A DNA stretch of 30,268 nucleotides from NCBI GenBank assembly GCA_964371945.1, contig CAYJPA010000076.1, positions 1 through 30,268 of the forward strand, given 5' to 3'. The notes under the pieces are model-generated. The model did no database searches and was not told where the DNA came from. It saw only the letters and a program-made list of their open reading frames with translations. The DNA is from CAYJPA01 sp964371945 (GTDB taxonomy: Bacteria; Chloroflexota; Chloroflexia; Thermomicrobiales; UBA6265). The translations under genes and the position numbers were made by a program. Below are positions 24,515 through 30,268 of this stretch, piece after piece; position 1 is the first letter of the stretch; every line of letters begins with the position of its first letter.

Positions 24515-25180
24515 TCAGGAGTCGTTGTGTTGCTCTTTCCGCGGATGCCTTGATTCCGTCCAATCAAGTTGGACGAGGGTCGTGTTTCGTCTTGAGCACG
24601 GGCTGATCCACAAACTCTGCCAGCTATCCATCACACAGAGCCATCCGGCATCGCGCAGATACGCCTTCGAGCGTTTTGTCTTGCCACCGTTTTCCCAATG
24701 GTTATCGTCCAGGAGCACAATCCCGCGTTCGCCGAATTGGGGGAACGCCGCGATGAGTTCGTTCAGATTATGCGATTGTGCGGCCGAAGCATCACCTGTC
24801 GGCGAGCAGTCGAAACTATCAAGGAACAACAGATCGATTGGGTTGTCAAAATGCAGGAGAAAGCCGACAGAGTCGCTGCAGACGTAGGTAACACTTGACG
24901 AATACGATTTGGTTACCTGAATCGCGGTTTCAATGACCCGTGGATCGTTGTCGCAGGTCCAGAGATGCATTCCATAGGTCGCGGCGAACTCACTGAAGAT
25001 CAGAGTGGAGCAGCCGTCGCCGCCCCAGTTAGTGGGATCCCTAAGCGAGCCAGTTTCGACGATGTTCCGCCCGCCGTGACCAAGCACGAGGTTCAAAGCC
25101 GCCTTCATCGTTTCGTAGCGACGCCCCAGCCGAGCTCGGTAGCGTTCGAACCAGCCGCCAAAATAGATGAACTCTTCCAA
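24515..25180 (-). CDS. Class I SAM-dependent methyltransferase-like protein, possibly N-terminally interrupted
   Basis: The 221-residue frame has a class I methyltransferase layout: motif I-like NIVETGSLR (about residue 40), an acidic loop HLWTCDNDP, LLFLDSFD and GIVLLDDNHWENGGK. It likely methylates a small molecule, sugar or phage/cell-surface component; the substrate is unknown. No ATG fits: the first start is TTG at 25180 with AGGA about ten bases before it. Reading the same frame upstream gives DAW, then TAG (25193-25195), then 59 more protein-like codons to an ATG at 25372, so the gene may have been longer and be broken by a nonsense codon. Relatives I recall begin near FGGWFERYRERLGxRYxTMKAAL, which supports the short start. 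Confidence 0.65.
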   Translation of the reverse strand: MEEFIYFGGWFERYRARLGRRYETMKAALNLVLGHGGRNIVETGSLRDPTNWGGDGCSTLIFSEFAATYGMHLWTCDNDPRVIETAIQVTKSYSSSVTYVCSDSVGFLLHFDNPIDLLFLDSFDCSPTGDASAAQSHNLNELIAAFPQFGERGIVLLDDNHWENGGKTKRSKAYLRDAGWLCVMDSWQSLWISPCSRRNTTLVQLDWTESRHPRKEQHNDS

Positions 25181-25192
25181 CTCCCAAGCGTC

Positions 25193-25372
25193 CTATGGCG
25201 ATCGTGCGAAGGAGACCACAAGCTCTGACAGGTTGAGATCCACGGCGTATCCAGGCGGATTATCGTGGAATCTTCCTCGGTATGGATCGCCTGATATTCG
25301 CCCTGGATTTTGCTGAATTGCGCTGCTGGCTACCTCTTTCCAACTCCGCGACCGATCGAGCAACCGTACCAT
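25193..25372 (-). other. 59-codon reading frame directly upstream of, and in frame with, the methyltransferase-like gene
   Basis: From ATG 25372 the frame reads MVRLLDRSRSWKEV ... SGDPYRGRFHDNPPGYAVDL and NLSELVVSFARSP, then TAG. Composition is protein-like, with a Gly/Pro-rich middle. Only the TAG and four codons separate it from the TTG start of the methyltransferase. It may be a small gene of its own, or the N-terminus of that protein cut off by a nonsense mutation. Confidence 0.45.
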
Positions 25373-25605
25373 TTCAAATCAATGGACTTGACCTGGAAAT
25401 ACGCGGGAACAATCCCAGACGAATCTCCGACCGTCTTGACCATGAGCACAACACGCAAGGCTCGCAACGGCGGCGCCGGCCGAGTGGCACGACCGAACCT
25501 TTATTGCAAGCAATTACGGGTGCTCCGACATTCAGTTTGCACGTCGTCGCGTGCAATTTGAGGGATTTCAGGATTCTCTCACCCGCCCGATTTTTGTGCG
25601 GGCAA

Positions 25606-25776
25606 TCAGGATGTTCTATCGCCGATGCCGTTGTTCGAGCTCACTGGTACCGTGCCCACGTCGAGAAACTGACCGTTAAAACGCAGATTGCCGTCGCCGT
25701 CGAGGTGAGCCCACAAAAAGCGGTGATCGCATCCGAATCGTTCCGAGCGAAGCTGAACTTCGCGCCGTTTCTGCAT
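25606..25776 (-). CDS. Short protein or gene remnant of unknown function
   Basis: ATG at 25776 opens 56 codons: MQKRREVQLRSERFGCDHRF then LWAHLDGDGNLRFNGQFLDV, a pattern that recalls the N-terminal half of small conserved proteins with xAHLDEDGNLxxxGQDLG seen in actinobacteria and Chloroflexota; the second half expected in those is absent, so this may be a fragment. A GAGAGA-type ribosome binding site is weak. The opposite strand has a 166-codon frame with no recognisable content. Confidence 0.35.
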   Translation of the reverse strand: MQKRREVQLRSERFGCDHRFLWAHLDGDGNLRFNGQFLDVGTVPVSSNNGIGDRTS

Positions 25777-25850
25777 GCCTGAGTCTCTCTCGTCAAGCAG
25801 ACTCTACTGCTCGAGGAATGGATATTCTCACTAATGAAGTCTGGCGCTGG

Positions 25851-26795
25851 TTAGCGGAGGATGTCGTCGATCCAGCGCTCGATGCGCAAATCGAATGCCG
25901 TGAGTGGACTCGAAACAAGCTTCTGCGAAATCACCGTCATCTGACCGGTGGCCAGAAGCAGGCCCAACCCGATCAAGAGCAACCCACTGATGACGGCGGT
26001 CGAGTGGAGATAAAGCACTCTTCCGGCGACCTCGACCTCCCAACCCTTGCCACGCATCGCCCGCGCGACCCGGCTCTTGGGACCCGCGGCGATGAATGCA
26101 TTGACCAAGAGAAAAATCGGTAGACCCAGACCCGTGACATAAATGAGAACGAGGAGCGACCCCGCAACCAGCGAAAGTGCGCCTCCCACCGATGAGCCCT
26201 CGGTGATCAAGAGCGTCAGAATTGAACCGAGAATGGGTCCGACGCACGTCGTCCATCCGAGCGCGAAGATCAAGCCGTACACGTACGCCCCGCCCGCTCC
26301 CGCGCTTGGCCGGTTCATCATCTTCAGTCCGCCGAAGCCTTTGCCCATCAAGCTCAGGACACCAAATCCGATCACCAGGATTCCGCCGACCAGTGACATC
26401 GTCGTTTGATAGTCGATGACCAGCGAGCCGAGCGCGGTGAAACTCGCCCCCAGCACCGTCATCGTGGTCGCGACTCCGCCGAGGAACGCCAGGGTGATCA
26501 ACCCGATTCGATCTCGCTGTTCCTGGAGCGCGATGGAGAAATAGCCCATCACGATTGGCAGAGAGCAGGGCGAGAGGCTGGAGAGCATCCCTCCAATGAA
26601 TGCGGGAATGGCCAGGGCCAGCACATCGGCGGAGAGATCCGGCCGGTTTGCCGCCCGGCTGATCCCGGCAACGATGATCAGCAAGAAGAGCACGAGGAAT
26701 AGCGCCACGCCGATCGCTTTGCCGGCGGCTCGCCATTCGGATTTCCGGACCTCTTTGGGTACGGATCCCGCGCTTTTGGCATCCGCGGTCATCAT
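25851..26795 (-). CDS. ccdA: CcdA-like cytochrome c biogenesis / thiol-disulfide transporter
   Basis: A 314-residue membrane protein of the CcdA/DsbD-beta family with about seven hydrophobic helices. The two transmembrane redox cysteines are in place: C77 in LSPCSLP and C184 in GWTTCVGP. It passes electrons from cytoplasmic thioredoxin across the membrane to outer thiol proteins such as TlpA/ResA. An extra N-terminal helix (about 25-45) precedes the core. The start ATG ATG at 26795 overlaps the TlpA-like gene's stop (ATGATGA), so translation is coupled. It is the last gene of the copper/thiol operon, and TlpA is its natural partner. Confidence 0.93.
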   Translation of the reverse strand: MMTADAKSAGSVPKEVRKSEWRAAGKAIGVALFLVLFLLIIVAGISRAANRPDLSADVLALAIPAFIGGMLSSLSPCSLPIVMGYFSIALQEQRDRIGLITLAFLGGVATTMTVLGASFTALGSLVIDYQTTMSLVGGILVIGFGVLSLMGKGFGGLKMMNRPSAGAGGAYVYGLIFALGWTTCVGPILGSILTLLITEGSSVGGALSLVAGSLLVLIYVTGLGLPIFLLVNAFIAAGPKSRVARAMRGKGWEVEVAGRVLYLHSTAVISGLLLIGLGLLLATGQMTVISQKLVSSPLTAFDLRIERWIDDILR

Positions 26796-27361
26796 GATGT
26801 TCGGCTCTGAGTCGGATCGGTCTGGACCGTGTCGAGTAGCTCTTGCAGGCGAGCATCGTCGACTGGTCCACGCACGATTTCGCGGATGATTCCGTCCCCG
26901 TCAATCAAAATCGTCACAGGCAAGGCAGTGACGCGGTAGCCGGTTCTGCTCACCTCCGTACGAGGGTCGAGTACAAGTGGAAACGTCGCACCGGTTTCCG
27001 CGGCCAGCTCCGTGACCTTTGCCGCGCTCTCCTGGTAGTTGATTCCGATCACCGTGGCCCCGTTCTTCGAGGCCGTGTCGAGCGCCTGCATCTCCTCCTT
27101 GCAGTTGGCGCACCAGGAGGCGAAGAAATTGAGAAGCAGCGGCTTGCCCGCGTACGTGGAAAGCTCGATCACCTGACCGTCCGGTGTCTGCAACTGAAAA
27201 TTCGGCGCACGGTTCCCGACTTCCGGGCCGGTTTTAATCGTCGATGTAGTCGGCCAATCGATCAACCCGTAGCCGTTAGGTTTCGAGGAATCCCCTCCGC
27301 ATGCTGACAGCAACAGGGCGATGACAATCGCGACTGCTGAAAGACGAATTGGTCGATCCAT
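26792..27361 (-). CDS. TlpA-like thioredoxin-fold lipoprotein
   Basis: A 189-residue protein with a lipobox (LLLSAC, Cys21) that anchors it outside the membrane. A thioredoxin fold follows, with the redox pair C84/C87 in FFASWCANCKEEM and cis-Pro loop TALPVTI. TlpA-like proteins reduce disulfides or copper-site thiols of partners such as SCO, oxidase subunits or apocytochrome c. WCANC instead of WCxPC is a variation that would shift the redox potential. ATG at 27361 has little ribosome binding site but lies nine bases after the preceding stop, so it is probably coupled. Confidence 0.92.
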   Translation of the reverse strand: MDRPIRLSAVAIVIALLLSACGGDSSKPNGYGLIDWPTTSTIKTGPEVGNRAPNFQLQTPDGQVIELSTYAGKPLLLNFFASWCANCKEEMQALDTASKNGATVIGINYQESAAKVTELAAETGATFPLVLDPRTEVSRTGYRVTALPVTILIDGDGIIREIVRGPVDDARLQELLDTVQTDPTQSRTS

Positions 27362-27370
27362 GGCTACGTT

Positions 27371-27811
27371 TCACCCTTCGACGGTGACGACAATTGACTC
27401 CGCCGAATTGACCGTGCAGTCGATCTGATACTGGCCGGGCTCCGGAAACCGTTGCGTGTACGTTTGCCCGGCGCCGACCAGGAACGGACCCGCCCGGTGG
27501 TCGATGACGTCGTTGTTGACGATCGTAATAGCCGCCTCGTCGTCCCGATTGAAAACGATGCGTGTGGGCAAGACGATCGCCGAATCTATTCCGGGCGTGG
27601 AGACGTTCTTGTATGCGCCTTCCGGAATCACGAAGACCATGCCCTCGCCACCGTCTGATCCGCCGCTCCAGGCCGCGATCGCTGCAAGCACGACGAGCAC
27701 ACTGGTGACGGCCGCGATGACGATCTTCGTGCGCTTGCTCGTGCCTCGGCGCGTCGATTGATCCCGGCCTGCGTCAAACTCCCGAACGAGGGGCTCTTGT
27801 GGTTGGGTCAT
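27371..27811 (-). CDS. Membrane-anchored cupredoxin-like protein
   Basis: A 146-residue protein with ATG at 27811 (GGGAG about eight bases upstream), a basic cytoplasmic start, one membrane helix (about residues 29-49), and a small beta-rich outer domain. The outer domain has a cupredoxin layout: VIDHRAGPF with a conserved His and PGQYQIDCTVN with a Cys near the C-terminus, but the second His and Met after the Cys, which complete a type 1 site, are missing. It may be a degenerate cupredoxin that binds copper differently or has a structural role. It stands between SCO/PCuAC and TlpA/CcdA, so a role in copper insertion is likely. Similar proteins are often adjacent to SCO genes in Chloroflexota (my recollection, not checked). 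Confidence 0.75.
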   Translation of the reverse strand: MTQPQEPLVREFDAGRDQSTRRGTSKRTKIVIAAVTSVLVVLAAIAAWSGGSDGGEGMVFVIPEGAYKNVSTPGIDSAIVLPTRIVFNRDDEAAITIVNNDVIDHRAGPFLVGAGQTYTQRFPEPGQYQIDCTVNSAESIVVTVEG

Positions 27812-27845
27812 GTTGACTGCTCCCTCCACTTGTCCGGCATTTGGA

Positions 27846-27881
27846 GCGGAACAAGAGATCTGCTCTGATCTCTTGTTCCGC
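27846..27881 (-). repeat. Perfect 15-bp hairpin inside the copper operon
   Basis: GCGGAACAAGAGATC (27846-27860) is matched exactly by GATCTCTTGTTCCGC (27867-27881) over a six-base loop, just after the PCuAC stop codon and before the cupredoxin-like gene. There is no T-run, so an RNA structure that tunes expression or stability is more likely than a full terminator. Confidence 0.75.
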
Positions 27882-27890
27882 CGGACTCGG

Positions 27891-28892
27891 CTACATGCCG
27901 GAAGCAGGGGTGCCCTGCCCGTTCATTTCATGGTTTCCATTGCCATTCATGGCGGGCGCGGAGCGAGTCCACTGGCCGCTGACCGTGATTGAGCCAACAG
28001 TCACGGATGCGGGTGGAGTCGTCACATTGGTTGCGGTCGATTGCACCGGTACCGTCAACGTCACGTCGCCTGCTTTCTCAAAGGTCAGCGTGAGCTCGTA
28101 GGTCATGCCGGGCGAGAGGTCTTCCTTGATTCCAATCAGCATGATGTGATAGCCGCCCGGCTCAAGACTGACTGAACCGCCGGCTGGAATCTCCAACCCG
28201 TCCGCAAGCGGCGACATCTCCATAACGCCGCCTTTGCCTTCCTTCATTTCGTGAATTTCGGTGGCCATCGCGATATCAGTCCTGGCCGCAATGAGTCGAT
28301 CGGGCTCACTGCCGCTGTTGGCAATGGTCATGAACCCGGCAGCGGTGGCGCCAGACATGGCATCTTGATCCATTGCCGGCGCAGATCGAGACCAGAATCC
28401 GCTGATGGTGAGCGGCCCGACCGTCACCCCCGCGGCGGGCGTCGCGGCCATGGCCTCCGTCTCGCTCTCGTACACGGGCACGGTCAATTTGACGTCGCCT
28501 GCCTGCGCGAAGGTCAGCGTTAGCTCATAGGTCGTTCCGGTTGTCAAACTCGCCGTCAGTCCAATCAGCATTACGTGGTAGCCGCCGGGCTTGAGATCAA
28601 CGGATCCACCCGCCGGAATCTCCAAACCACCGTCAACCGGCTGCATCTTCATGACACCGCCGGCATCGACGACTTCGTGAATCTCGACCGTCGCGGCGAC
28701 CATTGTGGAGCCGGCGATGAGGCGATCGGCCGACGTTCCCGCATTGGCAATGTGCATGTATGCCGCGCCGGTCGATACGGCGACTGGTGTTGCCGGGTCA
28801 TCAGTTTGCCCTGCCGCATATCGAGCGGGCAACGAAATACAGAGTGATGCAATCACGACCATTGCAATGATTGCTGAACTTTTACGTTTCAT
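27891..28892 (-). CDS. Exported copper chaperone with two PCuAC domains and a partial third
   Basis: A 333-residue protein with a signal peptide (about 1-29) and two PCuAC copper-binding domains. The H(M)-type ligand set is present in each: H72, M81/M83, H106, M108 and H214, M224/M226, H249, M251. PCuAC proteins deliver Cu(I) to the Cu(A)/Cu(B) sites of cytochrome oxidase, often with SCO. The C-terminal 37 residues (297-333, VTVGSITVSGQWTRSAPAMN) repeat the beginning of domain 2 (about 156-185), and domain 1 lacks that segment, so the repeats are offset. ATG at 28892 has AAGGAG about eight bases upstream. The end is Met/His/Asn-rich (NGNGNHEMNGQG), possibly a further copper site. Confidence 0.92.
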   Translation of the reverse strand: MKRKSSAIIAMVVIASLCISLPARYAAGQTDDPATPVAVSTGAAYMHIANAGTSADRLIAGSTMVAATVEIHEVVDAGGVMKMQPVDGGLEIPAGGSVDLKPGGYHVMLIGLTASLTTGTTYELTLTFAQAGDVKLTVPVYESETEAMAATPAAGVTVGPLTISGFWSRSAPAMDQDAMSGATAAGFMTIANSGSEPDRLIAARTDIAMATEIHEMKEGKGGVMEMSPLADGLEIPAGGSVSLEPGGYHIMLIGIKEDLSPGMTYELTLTFEKAGDVTLTVPVQSTATNVTTPPASVTVGSITVSGQWTRSAPAMNGNGNHEMNGQGTPASGM

Positions 28893-28920
28893 GTGTCCAC
28901 TCCTTGGATACGAGTGCGAT

Positions 28921-29526
28921 CTAGTTCAAGAGATGTTCGATATCAGGGACGATCAACGCCGGATCGGTGCCGTATGAATAGGTGAGCCGGAACCTGCCGT
29001 CGTCGTCGATCACATAAATGAGCGATGTGTGATCAACGAGATAGCCGACGGCGGAGTCTGGATAATCGACCCTCGTCGCGACGACGCCGTATTCCCGCTT
29101 CACCAGTTCGGTTTGTGCATCGTCGCCGCGCAATCCAATGAACCCTGGGTCGAAGAAACCGAGGTACTCCTTGAGACGAGCGGTCGAGTCTCGGGCCGGA
29201 TCGACAGTGACCATCAGAAACTTGACTTTATCTGCCCGATCACCAAGTCCGTCCTTGACAGCCATGAAATCGCTCAGCGTCGTTGGGCAGAGATCCGGGC
29301 ATGTCGTGTAGCCAAAGTAGAGAAGGATGACGTTGCCCTTGAGCTGATCGAGCGAGAACGGCTGACCATCCTGATCGATCAGGTCAAGCGGAGCGGCGGC
29401 TTGTGCAATTGTGATCTCTCCGCCGGCGAACCGATAGTCTTCGCCGGTGACTGCTTTGATTAACACCACGGCGGCGAGAGCAAGCACGGCCAGCATGCCG
29501 ATGCCCGCCACGAGCTTACGCGACAT
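28921..29526 (-). CDS. SCO1/SenC family copper chaperone
   Basis: The 201-residue protein is anchored by an N-terminal helix (about 7-25) and has a thioredoxin-like outer domain with the SCO copper ligands C76 and C80 (TTCPDLCPTTL) and H166 (VDHTSLIYVID). It assembles the Cu(A) site of cytochrome c oxidase or acts as a copper-dependent thiol oxidoreductase. ATG at 29526 has AGGA nine bases upstream. It is followed after 28 bases by the PCuAC gene, the usual partner. Confidence 0.94.
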   Translation of the reverse strand: MSRKLVAGIGMLAVLALAAVVLIKAVTGEDYRFAGGEITIAQAAAPLDLIDQDGQPFSLDQLKGNVILLYFGYTTCPDLCPTTLSDFMAVKDGLGDRADKVKFLMVTVDPARDSTARLKEYLGFFDPGFIGLRGDDAQTELVKREYGVVATRVDYPDSAVGYLVDHTSLIYVIDDDGRFRLTYSYGTDPALIVPDIEHLLN

Positions 29527-29575
29527 TGGAATCGTCCTTTGCTTGCGACTGTTGAGACAACAACAAGATCGACTG

Positions 29576-30070
29576 TCAGAAGGAAAGACTTGCCTCAGTG
29601 ACCATACGAGGAGGTGGAGATTCTGGGGTGAATGGGAGCTCGATCAGCAGCGGGGACTCTTGATCAGGGATAGTGTCCGAAACGGTTTCTTCGTTGACCG
29701 GCGCCTGAGGAACAACCGCCGAGATTGCGCTGAGCACGGTGGTCGGTTCAGGAAGATCCTCAATCTGAAGGCCGATTCCTGAGTCATGCACAAATTGAGG
29801 TTCGCCCGTTGTTGCTTGCCGATGATGAGCGTGGGCTTCGTCCCAAGAGTCCCGGGATTGATCGACGAAGATCGAGTGCGGACCCGACGCGAGCGCGCAA
29901 TTCACCGGGAAGGAAACGAAGCCTACGATCAGCAGAACGCCGATCAGAGGAGTCCAGCATTTTGGATGAATTGAGATCGGGCGGATCCCAGGGAAGACGC
30001 TCAGGTTGCTCCCGGCTGAGTCCGGGAGAAAAACCAAACCGCTCTTTGTTGTCGCTCGTCGATGCTGCAT
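29576..30070 (-). CDS. Unknown membrane/exported protein heading the copper operon
   Basis: A 164-residue protein with one hydrophobic segment (about residues 39-63, ending in Cys-Ala-Leu-Ala-Ser-Gly), so an uncleaved anchor or a late signal. Just after it is a short Asp/Glu/His stretch, DEAHAHHRQ, that could bind a metal. The C-terminal half is Pro/Ser/Glu-rich and probably disordered. No family is recognised. ATG at 30070 is preferred; GTG six codons earlier (30088) is possible. A gap of 49 bases separates it from SCO1. It may be a leader of the operon that binds copper before handing it on (inference). Confidence 0.6.
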   Translation of the reverse strand: MQHRRATTKSGLVFLPDSAGSNLSVFPGIRPISIHPKCWTPLIGVLLIVGFVSFPVNCALASGPHSIFVDQSRDSWDEAHAHHRQATTGEPQFVHDSGIGLQIEDLPEPTTVLSAISAVVPQAPVNEETVSDTIPDQESPLLIELPFTPESPPPRMVTEASLSF

Positions 30071-30120
30071 GAACGTCGTCACTTCCACCTTGGCTCATTC
30101 TACGGGAATGGAATCGAACA

Positions 30121-30142
30121 GAAGCGGCAACACCACCGCTTC
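30121..30142 (-). promoter_or_regulatory. Short inverted repeat upstream of the copper operon
   Basis: GAAGCGG and CCGCTTC face each other over eight bases, 51-72 bases upstream of the operon's first ATG, a position where an operator or promoter element would lie. It is weak evidence by itself. No clear minus-35/minus-10 pair was picked out. Confidence 0.3.
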
Positions 30143-30268
30143 GTGTTTCAAAAACATGACAAGTGAGCGACGCAGCGATGCATCCTGACTACTTTCGCGG
30201 GGACGTAGGGCAGAAATCACTGGCATCACAATTGCAGGATCTCTGTGGTTCGACTTCTCAAGAGAACG

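Noticed and set aside
13084..25195. Possible stop-codon recoding (TAG read as an amino acid)
   Set aside because: Only two TAG cases; the dioxygenase one replaces Trp, which fits a simple TGG to TAG mutation, and all other genes end at normal stops including TAG.
25282..25782. 166-codon plus-strand frame
   Set aside because: Composition is poor, it has no recognisable motif, and it overlaps two more plausible minus-strand reading frames.
25831..26904. 357-codon minus-strand frame overlapping CcdA and TlpA in another frame
   Set aside because: CcdA's Cys motifs and TlpA's CxxC are in other frames; this one is Arg-rich shadow.

Overview
The window looks like draft (metagenome-type) DNA from a high-GC bacterium, most likely a Chloroflexota of the Thermomicrobia/Sphaerobacter kind. 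This rests on gene content: a secreted HEWGHH metallopeptidase with Thr/Pro/Glu repeats, auracyanin/amicyanin-like cupredoxins, a ScyD-like propeller, tandem M20 hydrolases, a PCuAC/SCO copper operon, a Uma2 protein and a MalT/LAL-type LuxR regulator. The phylum is an inference. Nearly all recognisable genes are on the minus strand. A 10-base N gap lies inside an aldehyde dehydrogenase gene, and several frames are broken by single-base changes, so some 'pseudogenes' may be assembly errors.

Layout. 1-6.3 kb: secreted zinc metallopeptidase (runs off the left edge), OsmC-like peroxidase, KGSADH-type aldehyde dehydrogenase (gap falls on its catalytic Cys), Uma2-family protein (the only clear plus-strand gene here), leucyl aminopeptidase. 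6.4-10.9 kb: a 960-residue ATPase/LuxR regulator followed by two small NTF2/SnoaL-like proteins and an AhpD-like CxxC protein; a 12-bp perfect inverted repeat before the first small gene could mask a strong ribosome binding site. 11-16 kb: a copper-protein group of three exported proteins (ScyD-like propeller fused to a cupredoxin, Tat-exported double cupredoxin, membrane-anchored two-domain multicopper oxidase with an extra cupredoxin), with the remains of an intradiol dioxygenase gene in the middle. 16.5-21 kb: two tandem, nearly identical M20 amidohydrolases and an S9 prolyl-oligopeptidase-type enzyme.

21-25.8 kb is an accessory patch with several plus-strand genes: a coiled-coil secreted protein with an apparently frameshifted tail, a frameshifted excisionase-type helix-turn-helix gene, a frameshifted unknown gene, a small membrane protein, an antitoxin-like 69-residue protein, and a SAM-methyltransferase-like gene preceded in the same frame by a TAG stop. 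A 35-bp imperfect direct repeat lies in this patch. 25.85-30.07 kb is a compact minus-strand operon for extracytoplasmic copper handling and thiol redox: unknown membrane protein, SCO1, tandem PCuAC, cupredoxin-like anchored protein, TlpA-like lipoprotein thioredoxin, CcdA.

How they fit together (inference): the SCO/PCuAC/TlpA/CcdA operon would reduce thiols and deliver copper outside the membrane, either to cytochrome oxidase or to the cupredoxin/multicopper-oxidase group 10 kb away. No tRNA, rRNA, CRISPR array or intact insertion sequence was seen.
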